Shown here: piece after piece, positions 35,256-47,638 of the stretch
Position numbering within the stretch: the first letter of the stretch is position 1
Layout of the letters: every line of letters begins with the position of its first letter
From: Euptelea pleiosperma
Taxonomy: Eukaryota; Streptophyta; Magnoliopsida; Ranunculales; Eupteleaceae
Length of the DNA stretch: 64,000 nt
Assembly (NCBI GenBank): GCA_035048495.1
Contig: CM068549.1
Span: 3,133,059 to 3,197,058, forward strand
Direction of reading: 5' to 3'
Translations under genes and position numbers: made by a program
Notes under the pieces: model-generated
Database searches by the model: none
Told to the model about the DNA's origin: nothing
The model's input: only the letters and a program-made list of their open reading frames with translations

Positions 35256-35277
35256 GGTAAGTAGAAGCGTCACATCA
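32931..35277 (+). mobile_element. Diverged LTR-X relative, incomplete
   Basis: Starts TGATATTCGCTTAAAAGTGC and follows the LTR-X U3 start for about 290 bp (ACGTAAGA, TCTCTTCGGTTGCGTAG, TTTCTGGA, CATTACGCACTTCT), then diverges. Near 34482-34500 a TTTATAAAAGGG box and CAAAACCCTAAT resemble the LTR-X promoter, and 34905-34945 has GTTGCAACT-type motifs. The end is lost; an AT run (about 35222-35250) and LTR E follow. The 93- and 174-codon frames inside are not credible genes. Confidence 0.45.
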
Positions 35278-38200
35278 TGAAAGTATGATTTTTCCATGTT
35301 GTCAATTCGGAAACTCTAACTTCAACAATATTTGTAAAATTCGATTATCTGCAAAATATAACTTGTATAGCAGTTCATGTCGGATGTCGATCCGCACTCG
35401 GTGTGAGTTAGCGCAATAAGGAATTAAAACTGACAAATAATATATAGAGAGAAATGAGAATGGTGGAAGAGATGAGAAGGGTGAATCAATTTAAAAACAA
35501 CATTCATTTAAGATTCAGAACACCAAAATATCAAAATCAACTTCATTAATCATCAAAGAGTGCGTACGTAAATCAAAATAACAGAAATAAAGAAAGCATG
35601 TAAAGGGTTGAGAGATGAAGATGGAAGGGAAAGAAACGTCGATTGAAATCTCAGAGCTAAGGGCGCTACCGATCAAGAGGATGATCGTCTAAGACTTCAA
35701 TGAATGCTTCAATCAAGAGAAGGGGTAAGGGAAAGAAACGTCCATTGAGATCTCGGAGCTAAGGGCGCTACCGATCAAGAATAGGATCGTCCAAGACTTC
35801 GATGAATGCTTCAATCAAGAGAAGGGTTTTGACAGAGAAGCATTCCATGACCTTTGGAGCTAAGGCGCTACCGATCAAGAAGATGACAGTCCAAATTTCA
35901 TGGAATGCTGCTCAATCATGATAATCCACATCAGATTTTACCGGCCGACAATGTAGATGTGAATTGGCAAATGTACGATGATGTGCCCTAAGAAGCTCAC
36001 CTTTTCACTCGCCAAAAGGAGTTGGCCAAGTGAATAGGCAATCGGCCTGAGAATGTAGTGAGAGAAAGTCGCTAACTCTAGAGAGAGAAAGTGAGGGTTA
36101 AGACACAGGTTTAGGGATGAGACGTCCCTTCCATGTCCGTTAGAGATAGAGAGAGAGAAAATGAAAGGTAAAGAGAGAACATGGGATTAGGGATGTCACG
36201 TCCCTTCCATGTTGTTTAGAGAGAGAGGAGATCTAGAGAAAAAATAGAATTCTAGAGAGAGGAAGGAGAAGAAGAGAGAGAAAGTACCTCGTTGCACTTA
36301 CCTTAGGAGTGAACGGGATCGCGGTCTGAGATGAATGGAGATCGAAGAGATTGAGTGGTGAAGATCGACCATGGGAATGGTCCAAGATCGACCAATGATG
36401 GTCGGCCAAGAATGTTTGCACTATGGCTACTTGTTGCACACATTCGTGGGATGTGCGTGGTGGTGCATGGTGGAGCAGATTGGACAAGGGAATGGAGGAG
36501 AAGATGCACCTTGGAGTGCTGAGTCGCTGCCTTGGAGAAGATCAGGCTGCATGCCCAAGCGAGGGAGCACAAGAGTGTGCACGACCTTGCTACCCAGGGG
36601 AGACAACACGGATTGTTCTCTATGGCATGGAGGCACATGGACAGAACACACATGGGAGGAGAAGCTCTCCAAAGTGCTACATGGCAAGTGGGGAACCCAA
36701 CTTGCAAGTGTGGTGGCAGGAGAAATGAGCGCCCATAGAGGGAGCTACTGTCCATGATGAGTAGCAAGGAGACATTGCAGAGGTTTGCTGCTGGTAACAG
36801 GCCGTTGATGGAATGCATGAGGTCAGCCATGTTAAAGCTCGGCCAAGGAAAATCGCAGGAAGGAGGTATGTTTTCCATGGGGAAGGAGCACTTGCAAGTT
36901 CTTGGGAGGAGCCCACCGATTTGTAGAGGAAGAAGCTCGTGGGAGCTTGGTTTGTAGGGGCAGCAACCATTAATCCTTGTTGGCTCGGCCTGGTGCACAC
37001 GGCTAGTAGGCCGTGGTGCACATTGGTTCAGGTAGGAGCCTTAACAGTGGTGATTAGGTGGCTGCAGTGTGGAGAAAGTAGACGAAGGAGTTGCGGTCCA
37101 GCATGAAGGAAGACGGTGGCTCCCTGCTGGTGCGTGACTGGCTAGAGTGCACCCGAAAGGTGGAGGACGTGGTTGCTGGCCATTGAAGGAGATCATGGAG
37201 GGGCTTTCACGGTGGCTGCAAGGAGCTATTGTGACTGGCCGGAGTTGCAGGTGGCTGGGAAGAAGATGATGGAGATCATAGTGGTGTGATATGGACGGTG
37301 GTGAGATGGGTGAGAAAGGAGAAGAAGACGGTGGTTGTAAGAGGAGGTGATCACGGCCAGGCCGGAGTTGCAACTAGGAGAAAGAGAAGATGGAGTTGCA
37401 AGCGAGGTGGTTGCGGACCTACAAGTTCGAGTTGCAGGTAGGTTGATGAAGATGAAAAGGATTTGCACACTGTTGGAGAGGTCTAGCAGGTAGTGTGGTT
37501 GGATCTCAGACGGTGAAGGTGATCATCGTGGTGGCAATAGGAGGTAGTGTGAAGGCAATCCACTGGTGCTGAAGGTGGAGAAGAAGATGGGTGCACTTCT
37601 GTTGATCATGGAGAGAGCAACACGGTTTTGCAGACCGTGTCTTTCTTAGAGAAAGGAGGAGCCCTTCACGTCTAAGTTGGAGGTTGGCTTGGCTCTTGAA
37701 GAGGAAGGAGGGATGAGTTGCAGGTCGCCTGAGTTGGCGAAGATGATTTGCTGGATCGCCGGAGAAGGATGCAACAGCAGGTGGTTGGGCTGATAAGAGA
37801 GCAAGAAGGAGGCGGTTTGGAGAGGTGAACTTGCAGGTTGTAGCAAGCTTTGGTGTGTGGAGATTAACCTTCATGATGGCAGTAGCAGGGAGAAACCCAC
37901 GGGGATTTTGATGGCCTTGGCATGGAGTTGTCGGTGGTTGAAGCTCGTGGGGAGGAGCCCATGGCTCCTCCTTCCCTTTGTGGCCAAAGAGAGGATCCTC
38001 TTTGAATGGGATTTCTAAGAAATATATTATACTAGAGGAGATTTAAGGTTAGGTCTAGATGAAGGGTTAGGATGGGTGAGAGGAGAGATGGGGAGAGATA
38101 GGCCATAGGATTTGAGGGATAGAAGATAAGGGAATAGGTCAAGGGAGGAGAGAGTCGTGGGGGAGATTAAGGAGTACCCACATGAAAGAGAAACTGTGGG

Positions 38201-39213
38201 TTTCTTTCTCTCCTTTATATTTTATGGAATGAAGTTAATGGGTTGCGGGCCATGGGCTTTAAGAGCTTAGTCATGGGTTTGCGGGCCGTTTGATCATGGG
38301 TTCTCAAGTGGGCCCTTTGACTTTTAAGATTGTGGGCTGTTAGGCTAAGTGACTTGTCGACCACTAGGTCCTGAGATTAGTGGGCCATTTTAATCGGACC
38401 GTGGGATGAATGGGTTTCTTGGGGATCGGCCCAAGATTGGCAAACCGTCGAATCTAGAAAGATCCAACGGTCCGAAGGATGATCTAACGGTCCGATGGAA
38501 GATTTAACGGTGGAAAAGCTATGGGAGATGGGATAGAGCTAGGGGAGAGGAGATCGGAGGTTATATGATTGAGATTGGAGGGTTAGGATGACGGATCAGA
38601 TCGTCAAATGGATGATCGGGTAGTGAGATGTGGGCAGTTAGAGAGAGGGAAGAGAGAGGAGAGAGAAAATGATACAAAATAAAGGCAAAAGAGTTGGTGG
38701 AGGTTCCTAAACCCTGATCTTTAATGTAATCTTCAGTCAGCTTCCACCAATAGTGTAAGTCGTCATTGTATGTTATTGGGTGTGGCTTTGAATCACTTTG
38801 GTCCGTCTCTCGATTTGCAGCTTTGCCTTTCTCTTGGCTCTTGATCTGGCTTTATGATCCCTGACTTGACCCGTACTTGGCCTGTATCTTCTAGCCATAG
38901 CCTGTTGGCTCCTTAAGCTTTGATATTAAGCTTCTATGGTTGATCGTGGGCCCGCAAGTCTCAAAAATACCCGATCGGGTCTCCTGTAATAACGACAAGT
39001 GTGTAATTAGACTTAATCAAAATGGCTTCATATCTAGACTTTCAGAAATGTGTTTAATGCACACAAATATATCATTTCGTCCAAAAAAGTGTATTCTACG
39101 CAATGAAAGAGAGTCTTACGTAGAAAAGTGGATAAATAGGGAAGTTTTATGTAAGAGAGTGCGATAACGCTAAAGTATAATGGCTTAAAATAAGTACTTT
39201 TAAGCGAATATCA
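35278..39213 (-). mobile_element. LTR-X copy E, long solo LTR
   Basis: A 3936-bp solo LTR on the minus strand, with exact duplication CATCA at 35273-35277 and 39214-39218. Edges are TGAAAGTATGA (35278) and GCGAATATCA (39213). It is over 1 kb longer than the others because of ~102-bp tandem repeats (35627-35915) and extra purine-rich sequence. It lacks the TATA-side palindrome, but keeps the 20-bp CCAACGGTCCGA-type repeats (about 38459-38513) and single CCGGAGTTGCA half-sites (about 37219 and 37361). It represents a divergent subfamily. Confidence 0.85.
35627..35915. repeat. Tandem repeat of about 102 bp in LTR E
   Basis: Units start at 35627, 35729 and about 35833. Each carries GCGCTACCGATCAAGA and AATGCTTCAATCAAGAG-like sequence. 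The third unit is diverged. Confidence 0.85.
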
Positions 39214-39218
39214 CATCA

Positions 39219-39851
39219 TCACCATGATAATTTGCATATAAGTATTCTAATAGATAATAAGGTGTGATACATGGATACTATAAGGTTTAAGTCATCATAT
39301 GTACATGTATAAGGACGTCCAGAAAGATAACAATGTAGTAGCTCAAACTACAGACACTGGCAGAGCACGAGGCTCTCCAAATATGTAATAAATGCCCAAG
39401 ACGTATATACAAATCTCTAAACCCATATACCTACTCGGGGTCCTGAAGGTCACTGGCAGAATAACCCCCACAGCACTCGCAGAAGTAAAGGCTCAGCTCG
39501 TCCTCACTGATTATAACGGTAGAAGCGGGCTCCTCCATGTTCTCTTCTAGAAGTTCTTTAGGACTATCTTCTGTAAAGTTTGTAAGAATGAGCTTTTTGG
39601 AAAAAGCTCGGCAAGTGATCTAACTTTCTACAACATGTCTACAGAGGGCAAAATAATTTTTCTAAATAGACGATCGAGGCAGACCATGAAATGCAATAGT
39701 AGCATAATATGTGGTCTATGCAAATAGAGGTATCATAGCTAGAAGGAACCCAACAATATTTTGCTAAAAACACAAGTAAAGTAGTAAAGACAATAATTGA
39801 AAGTAACAACTGGCATAATAAAAACAAAGATGATCATGATATGAATGTATG
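39219..39851. other. Intergenic between two solo LTRs
   Basis: No gene or element recognised. It continues at 42456 once LTR G is disregarded. Confidence 0.4.
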
Positions 39852-39856
39852 AAATG

Positions 39857-42450
39857 TAATATTCGCTCAAAAGTGCTTATTTTAAGCAATTATCTTTTTA
39901 GCGTTATTGCATTCTCCTACGTAAAATACTCTATTTATCTACTTTCTACGTAAGAGTCTCTTGTGTTGCGTAGAACACACTTTTCTGGACGAAATGGTAT
40001 ATTTGCATGCATTAAACACATTTTCGGAAGTCTAGACATGTAGTCATTCTGATAGAGTCTCATTACGCGCTTCTTCTGTCGCAGGAAACCCCAATGGGAC
40101 AATTCTCGAGACTTGCGAGCCCACATCGATTAGGAAAGCCCATTATGAAAGCTTAAAGAGCCCACATGCTATGACTAGAAGATATTGGCCAAATATGAGC
40201 TGAATAAGAGGACCAAAAAGCCGGCCCAAAGAACGGAGAGAGCAGGAGAGCCAATGACCAAGAGACAGACCAAAGTGGTTAAAGCCACATGAGTCAGCAA
40301 AGAATGATAGCCTACTCTACTGGAGAAGCGTGAGGATGGTCACAGTGAAGACCAGGGTTCCAGACCCTCTGCCAATACTTTTCTCCATTTTTTTGATACT
40401 TTCTCTCTCATCTCTCCTTATTCTCTCTCTCTCTTCATCTCTAGATCCTCGAATCTACTGACCTAACCCCAGAACTCCTACCCTTCGGCTCTATCTCATC
40501 TCCCTTAGCTTTTTGACCGTTGGATCTTCCATCGGACCATTGGATCTTCAAACGGACCGTTGGATCTCTCTAGATCCGTTGATCTACCAATCTGGGTCCC
40601 AATCAAGTCACCATCCATCCGATCGCCATCAGACTGTCTGTCACATCATCTTGTGAGACGATGGACATCATCAATCCATGTGGGCCAGTAGCCGGGCCCA
40701 TCATTATCGACCCGCTGTCCGACCAGTTAGTGGACCCCGTGAATTTCCAAAGAATTTTAATTAAATTTCAAAAAATGGGGGGTCCACTAAATGGGGACAT
40801 TCCCCAAGGAAAAGTAGACTTTTACTTGAAAAAAAAAAAAAAAAAAAAATTATTTAAAAAATACCCTATTTCCATTAAAGGAAATAGGGAGCTTTATAAG
40901 AGGAGGGAGAAGGGTTCGTTTGAACCCTAATCCCCCTCCAATCTCTTCCAATCCTTCCCCTTTACTCTTCCCCTCATTTTTGGCCCCATCTTCCTCCTCC
41001 TTTCTTCTTCTTCTTTTTCATCTTCTTCATCTTCTTCCTAACGTTCTCGCCGGAGTTGCAGGTTGCAACTCCAGCCATCACCTGCACGACCCCATCATCT
41101 TATCCCCTTCTCTTCTTCTCCTTCTCGTCTTCTTCTTCGTTTTCTTCTTGCAGGCACAAGGGCGAACCAGCGCCTGCAACTTGCAACGCTTGCTGCCCCC
41201 ACCTATAGATCGTCGGAATTGCAACTCCGGTCACCACTCGAGAACCAGCAAGCTAACGGCTTGAATCCTCTAAGCTAACGGCTTGAATCCTTCAAGTTAA
41301 CGGCTTGAATCCTCCACAACAGCACCATCACTGTCCAGCCACCACATCACGGCCTGCAACTTGCAGGCCGTTATCGTCTTGTCCGGCCATCTCCATCTTC
41401 ACCACCGCCCGGAGCATTACCACTGATCTGCACACCTGCCCTTGCCGCCCCTTTTCTAACAGCAAAGGGGAATGCCCTTTTCTTCTTGATCTCCTCCATT
41501 TGCAATGCTGCACCACTGCCTCAGCCACCATCCTCTCAATAGCTAGCAACGATCACTTGCTGCTATCGTCCCCCCTCCATTTTAGATCCATTCTCCTCCA
41601 ATCCGTCTTCACCTTCTTCTTCTTCTTCTTCTTCAAAAAGAAAAAAAAAAAGGGAGGACAGAAGAGAGGAGAGGAAATCAACACTGTTGCAGGTGGCTCC
41701 ACCACCGTTTTCTCCATCCACCTTGCTGCCTCGTTGACCAACAGCACCCATACACCGTGTTCCCCTACCGGTGTAACCACAGCATCTCCACACGTTGCCG
41801 CCTAACACTTTCCATTGGCTTGCATGTGCACGTGGTGAACTCTAAGGTAGGATTTCGATCATTGTGTCTCTATAGGACCTCTTTCTCTCTCAACTCTCTC
41901 TTTCTCTAAAGCTTGTTATCTTCTTTTCTCTAGATTTTCTTATTTTCTCTCTCTATACTAGTCCTTTCTCTCTCAAGATCTTTCTTGTTTTCTTTTTCTC
42001 TCTCTTGATGTTTCTTTCTCTCTCTAGTTTTCTATTTTTTTATCTCTCTTTATCTGTTTTATTTATTTTATGCAATTTGAAGTTGAACATTGTAAGTTGA
42101 AATAAATTCGATAAATAAATTCTTCTTTTATATTATTATTTTTCTTTTTTTTATTATCTCTCATGTGATGTTATTGATAGTATAATCCCTTTCACTAAAA
42201 ATCATGTTTTAAAAATCATAAATCCACCATTCTCACCTCTCCATACCATCCATGAATTTCTGGCATTTTTCTGGCAAAAATCCGTCATTTTATGTTATTG
42301 ATTACGTTAACTAAACCCGAGTGCGGATCGACATCCGAAACTTTCCACTGTGCAAGAATTACTATTTTTGCAGGAATTAAATCGGAAAAGATACAATTTT
42401 GTTGGAATTAGGGTTTCCGTAATCAATGAGGCGGAAAAATCCTACTTTCA
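39857..42450 (+). mobile_element. LTR-X copy G, solo LTR
   Basis: A 2594-bp solo LTR on the plus strand, with exact duplication AAATG at 39852-39856 and 42451-42455. The start is TAATATTCGCTC (usual TG changed to TA) and the end CCTACTTTCA. Layout in LTR sense: ACGT-core block, 20-bp repeats (about 40514-40570), U3 inverted repeat, A run, TATA-side palindrome 40864-40889, TATA 40891-40900, GTTCG...GAACCC dyad, CCGGAGTTGCA palindrome at about 41049-41075, CT-rich stretch, and the conserved end block with GGGTTTCCGTAA. Confidence 0.9.
40891..40900 (+). promoter_or_regulatory. TATA box of LTR copy G
   Basis: GCTTTATAAG begins two bases after the near-perfect 26-bp palindrome. A transcript start is expected about 25-30 bases on, near the GAACCCTAATCCCC block. 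Confidence 0.65.
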
Positions 42451-42455
42451 AAATG

Positions 42456-42992
42456 CAAGTCCAGAAATCAGTAATAATGGCAGGCCCAAGTCATAACCTC
42501 CCGGCCCACACTGGGTGTTACTCATGAGTCCACCTATAAGAATGCAATATAATAGTTCATTTCACTTTCATCACTTATCATCTTTCCTCTTAATTAGCTG
42601 GGACCCAGTCCCACAAGTTTATTTTGGACCAATAGAAATACTGATTGGTTTTCTCACTGCCCCAGCGAAGGTCTCTCTCTGATGGCGAACCACCAGCTAA
42701 GAAATCAAGTCACCAATATACAATATATATAGCTCCCAAATTCACCAGGTAGAGCATCCCGTAACCGATTTCACCGCTGGTCAAATGTTCGACGACTGTA
42801 GATTTACTAAGGATCCAAAGTTCATCTGATGAGGCTGCCGGCCTACACCCATGCCTAATAGCCCATTGGGCGATCATATATCTCTAGTGTCCGGCCGATC
42901 ACACACTTTAGAAAATGATGATTATCTTATTATATGAACAATGCCTTTTCTTAAAATCCTGAAGTACTCATCAAAACGTGCAATCGATCAAG
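42456..42992. other. Intergenic, no gene seen
   Basis: Continuation of the DNA that received LTR G. Nothing recognised. Confidence 0.4.
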
Positions 42993-42997
42993 ATAAT

Positions 42998-43873
42998 TGT
43001 GGGGGAAAAATTCAGCACACCCCCAAAGGGTTAGTATAGACTAACACCTACGCACTTCTGGTGACTAGTCGGTCTTCGATATGATCCGGTCAAGTTTGGC
43101 CGAGAAGTCATGCATTGGTTTGGGGTCTCCGCCACCTCAATCCGAGAAGTCTGTCTCCGAACCAAGTAGTCTACTTGCGAGCCGAGAACTCCGTGAGCCC
43201 TGCAAGAACTCTTGCCAGTGGAATCCGAGAAGAGAGTCGGGGAGGGGATCCCACTGGTAGAGCCTTCGATGATCAAGTTAGCAATAAATTCCAGATTCAA
43301 TTTGACAGAGTTTAGGCTCAAAAATTCAATATCCCACCCAAATGTTCTCATCAACCTCTATTTATAGGCGTTCACCTACTGACTTGTCGGTTGCCCTTAT
43401 TGCACTCTTCCTTCGTCGTACACGCCTTCCCTGAGGCTGACTGTTCTGCGCGACAAAGTTAATGACCTACATCTCTTGCTAGCAACGAGTGTCAGTGGTC
43501 GTACCAACGGCTCTGCTCTGACATGCCTGTCGCTGACTATTATGCCACCTGACATGGTTAACTACCTGCTACCGTGCAATCTTATCAATCCTCCATCTGC
43601 CAACGGCTTATTTGTACTCTGATATGGATAACCACCTACCCTGTCGGTTCACCGACTCTGCACCTCCCTTCTACACCTCGGTCTCGGACCATCAACCAGA
43701 TCTCGGTCTCGGACCATCAGACAGGTCACTATCTTGAACCATCAGACAGGTCTTGGTCTCGGACCATCAACTAGGTCTCGGTCTCGGACCATCAGCCAGG
43801 TCATGGTCTCGGATCATCAGACAGCTCTCGGTCTTGGGCCATCCGACTAACTGTGAAATATTTGGTACCCACA
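42998..43873 (-). mobile_element. 3' LTR of a Tat-like Ty3/gypsy element
   Basis: An 876-bp LTR on the minus strand. In element sense it begins TGTGGGTACC and ends CCCCCACA, giving the short terminal inverted repeat TGTGGG/CCCACA. It is preceded by the purine tract GAGAGGGGGCGAT (plus-strand 43874-43886). A CTATAAATAG box (plus CTATTTATAG) is at about 43361-43370. The 5' LTR is not in the window. The target duplication on this side would be ATAAT (42993-42997). Confidence 0.85.
43676..43850. repeat. Seven 25-bp tandem repeats in the Tat-like LTR
   Basis: Seven consecutive 25-bp units with the core CTCGGTCTCGGACCATCA, starting at 43676, 43701, 43726, 43751, 43776, 43801 and 43826. They sit at the U3 start of the LTR. 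Confidence 0.95.
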
Positions 43874-43886
43874 ATCGCCCCCTCTC
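43874..43886 (-). other. Polypurine tract of the Tat-like element
   Basis: Minus-strand GAGAGGGGGCGAT directly before the LTR start TGTGGG. It serves as primer for plus-strand DNA synthesis in LTR retrotransposons. Confidence 0.8.
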
Positions 43887-44482
43887 GGGCTTTATGCTGA
43901 CTATGCAGCATGATGCCCAAGAGTAAGTACAGGTGTCACTCTTGCTAGCTGTTGCCAGCTCACCATGTCTTGTCATTCACACTAAGTAATGATTGGTAAC
44001 CTTTCCACGCATCCCCTATTGGTTTGTTCTTCTGATCGACGCAGTTCAGACATCTTCTCGGATTCTATCGGCCCCTAACATGCTCGCCAGGCGTCCAATT
44101 TCTATAGGTCATCTCTCTGTCTGCTAATTAATGTGCCGCACGAGCATCATTTGATATTAAATACATTGACACGCGTCATCCCGAGATAGGCTTTGTCGAG
44201 CGCCGCGTGCGAGGCGTCGCGTCGGTCAGCATATTTTTCCCGCCAAATCTCCCTGTCATGATGACCCCACCCACTTTAAATAGGGGGTCCCTGCCCCTTC
44301 ACGCTCTTACTTCAACCCTTCATCATTTTGCGAATTTTGTTCTTCCCTTCTCCAACTACTCGGCGCCTGCAATTTTTCTTCCTCCTCTTCTCAGATTCCT
44401 CGGCACAGCGACATCCTTTCCTTACTTCCCGGACTCCTTGGTACTAGGTATCTTCCCATCGCTTTCCCTTTCCTTTGATCAA

Positions 44483-46968
44483 TCCTTGCTTTATATGGCT
44501 CCTCGGAGACCTGCGAAGGTTCCCAAGGTAGAAAATCCTGAGATGTGCGAACGTTCGAATTTATCTGAGAAACTTATGGGATTCTGGATTCAATCAGACT
44601 TGAACATGTTACCAATAGGGTGACCTTCTCCCATCACACCCCAATTGGAGCTGACAGGATCTGCGTTACCATCGACCAGATCCAAGCCGGGTTACCGCCT
44701 CTCACCTCTTTTGCTCGAGAAGTGTTAAATTTGTACAGAATTGCCAGACCACCGGCAACTTTTGGCGGTACCTTCGTTCTTTTGATAGGATCTCTCAGTT
44801 TTGGGGCCGAGACATAACCTTGAACGACATCCGACTCCAACATTTTATTGAAAAGAGTCCTCAGTCGTCTGCCGAGACGGGAGGTTCTTCCTTCTTTTTC
44901 CTTGCTTGGGAGAGGTGTGCCGAGGATCAGGGTCCACCCCTCCACTTTCCAAGGTTCAACTCCCAAGGATGTACCTCGCCTCACCCTCCTCTATTTTTTG
45001 CCTTTGGAAATATGAACGTACTAGGCACTTACTTTCTTCGCTGTTCGTAATGCAGGAGTATTCACCGACAGCTCTCCTCTCGGCATTTTTGAGGCTAACA
45101 TCCCTTTGTGCTATGACTTTCGAGCTCTTCCGGTCATGTTTACCAACGTCTGGTTGGCCTCGACGCTCGCGGCTACATTCTTGACTGCCCTCCTCCCTCC
45201 GCCGATGAACTAGCTCAGCAGATATCCGAGGATTTAGAGAAAAAATAGTTGGATCAGAAATCTGCGAAGATCCGTGTCCCGACTAGCAAGAAGAGGCCTG
45301 CCCCAGTTGAGGAAGTCTATTCTTGCGAAGAAGCCAGGGCCTCTGCATTTGGGGCCGAGGGTGTTCGCTTTGAGCATTCCGAGGCCAATATCAGTGCTGG
45401 TGCCGAGGTATTATTCATGTCTCCTCTTGCAACCATTTACCCATTTAGCTCTGATGTCAGTTCTGAATCCTTCTCGGCCTCTTCCTTTGATCCGCTATTG
45501 ACTGCATTTTTACAGCAGTTCGGCCAAGATTTATCGTACCGGCTTTCCATTCGACGCTGAGATGGCCGCCCGCCTAGTGATCAATCTCGACAAGGAATCC
45601 CCCCCTTCTACTGGGCCCCAACCCATGACAACCGCTCGACCGAAGGTCACGGTTGTTAGATCGAAAAAGCGTCCCGCCCCAAGAGAAACTTCAGGGCAAA
45701 AAAATCTAAGGGATCCGTTCCCGAGGACATCCCACCTCCTTCTCCGGCAGGGGGCCGACCGGTCCTTCCTGCGGTCATAATCCCGCCACCTCCTCCTGCT
45801 CTGACTGTTTCGCAGACCCCTCTGCATCCTTCAGCTTGCCAAGACCCCAAGGGGAAAAGGCCCCAAGTTGAGAGCCATGGTTCTTGGCCCAAAAGTGGGG
45901 AAGGCTCCGCAAGGTCTGGGAGGTCGAATCCTCCGACTATTACCGCTCCAACCGGTACCACTCCCTCTAGAGTCCCTCTCCCTAGTGCTTCCCTAGCTGG
46001 TACCTCGGCATTTCTACCGACAACCCAGCCCGAACTTCTCGACCTCTGGGCTCTGAGATTCTTCTCGAAGACAAGTCAGCCGATCTTGAAGATCGACTCG
46101 ATAATGGAGGATTTGGAGATAGCCAGGATCTAGGGAGTAGCGTCTTGGACCCCGACTGACATCGAGAAGTCGATTCAATTTGAGGCTGACGTGATGATCG
46201 ACAAGTTCTGTGTCTCCCAGGCCACGGTATTTCCTCCCCCTTGCCACTATTTTTCCCTTGTGTTCTCTTACTAATGCTCATCCTTTTGTTCCTCAGTCCC
46301 AGAACATGTTCTTGAGTCTCAGCCATCAACTGACCCAGGAAGACATACTTCTAGGAGCAGGCAGCCGGGATCAAGGCAGAGTGTCTATCTCAGGTCAAGA
46401 CGGCCAATGATAAACTTAAAATGGTGAATACCGAGAAGGCCATCCTGATCGAGAAGCTCAAGCTCAGGGATAAAGACACCGATAGATATGTCCGAGAGAT
46501 CGTCGGTCTCAAGGACACTAGCAAATAGCTGGTGGAGCAAGGGGCAAAGGCGGCGGAGGAGGCGGTGAACTTGAAGGAGATTGCCCGACTAAAGGCTGAG
46601 CTCAATAGCCAGAAGGGGTTCAAGGAGGCTGAGAAGGTCAAGTTGGAGAAGTTCATCTCCGAGAAGCTTTATGCCGAATACCAAGCACAAATGGATGCTG
46701 CCGTCGCCGAAAGGATGCTCGAGTGGCTCGCGCCTGGGCCAGCTGACTCAGGTACAAGACAGAGGCGGAGACAGTTGCCCAAGAGCTGGCCCAATACCAA
46801 TAGGCCAAGCAATCTGAGCTCCCGACTGACCTGGTGCCAGAGAACGAGCAATCCTCCCTCCCCGAAGACCAAGTCGAGCAATCCTCCTCACCAGTTATTT
46901 CTACCGAGCAAATTAGGCCATCGCTACCCCAAGTCGGAACCGAACTGCCTGCGAATCAGGCGTGAAGT
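44483..46968 (+). pseudogene. Antisense extra ORF of the Tat-like element, decayed
   Basis: Plus-strand coding remnants lie between the pol end and the 3' LTR, opposite to pol. ATG at 44494 opens MAPRRPAKVPKVENPE. Then come pieces such as PPLTSFAREVLNLYRIARPP and FVLLIGSLSFG (44690-44815), resembling the plant 'putative gypsy type transposon' domain (Pfam Transposase_28), and FFFLAWERCAED (about 44900). Next is a long proline- and serine-rich part. Toward the end is a Lys/Glu-rich coiled coil (EEAVNLKEIARLKAELNSQK, about 46556-46620). Stops and frameshifts break it into many pieces. Extra antisense ORFs at this place are known in Tat-lineage elements, and their role is unknown. Confidence 0.65.
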
Positions 46969-47253
46969 ACTTCTATTTCTGTTTTTGCTCTTCGTTGGTG
47001 CTCGACACCAAATTATTGTTTGGTTAACTGAAGACACCTGTGTGGGTGGTCTATCTGCTGTAATATTTTCCTGACATCAATATATCCAACCTTTGTTTTA
47101 AATTCGCATATTCGTTTCCGAAAATGGCTTTCTTTTCTTCGAGTTTATCCGGCATATCTTACGATAAGTCTGGTCAATCCTCTACACCAGGATAATATAC
47201 TTGAACCCTGGGATTGAGTTCAATCCTTCAAAATTAAACCCAGAAGTCAATCC

Positions 47254-47595
47254 GAGGAGAGTAGGGGCCTCTTGGCTATATCATAGGACAACGAATCCAT
47301 CCAAGTTGGTTCTAGAGGTCATGGCCGAGAGTACTTGAGCCCCATAATCTGAGGAGAGTGGGGGCCTCTCGGCTACCTCATAGGACAACGAATCTTTTCA
47401 AGTTGGTCCTAGAGGTCATGGCCAAGAGTACTAGGGCCCCACAATCCGAGGAGAGTGGGGGCCTCTCGACTATCTCATAGGACAATGAATCTTTCCAAGT
47501 TGGTCCTAGAGGTCATGGACGAGAGTACTTGGGCCCTACAATCCGAGGAAAGTGGAGGCTCTCGGCTACCTCATAGGACAATGAATCCTTCCAAG
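47254..47595. repeat. Tandem repeat of 97 bp, 3.5 copies
   Basis: Units start at 47254, 47351, 47448 and 47545, spaced exactly 97 bp. Each contains GGGGCCTCTCGGCTA, CATAGGACAA and AAGTTGGTCCTAGAGGTCAT. They are located just past the integrase end of the Tat-like pol, in its 3' untranslated part. Confidence 0.95.
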
Positions 47596-47638
47596 AACAT
47601 TAACTTTATTGATAAAACCTTTTCAAATTCATTACATT

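Noticed and set aside
36303..36998. 231-codon minus-strand open frame
   Set aside because: It lies inside LTR E, has no recognisable domain, and similar frames in other copies are not conserved.
43676..43850. CRISPR-like array
   Set aside because: The 25-bp units are contiguous, without unique spacers, and lie in a plant LTR.
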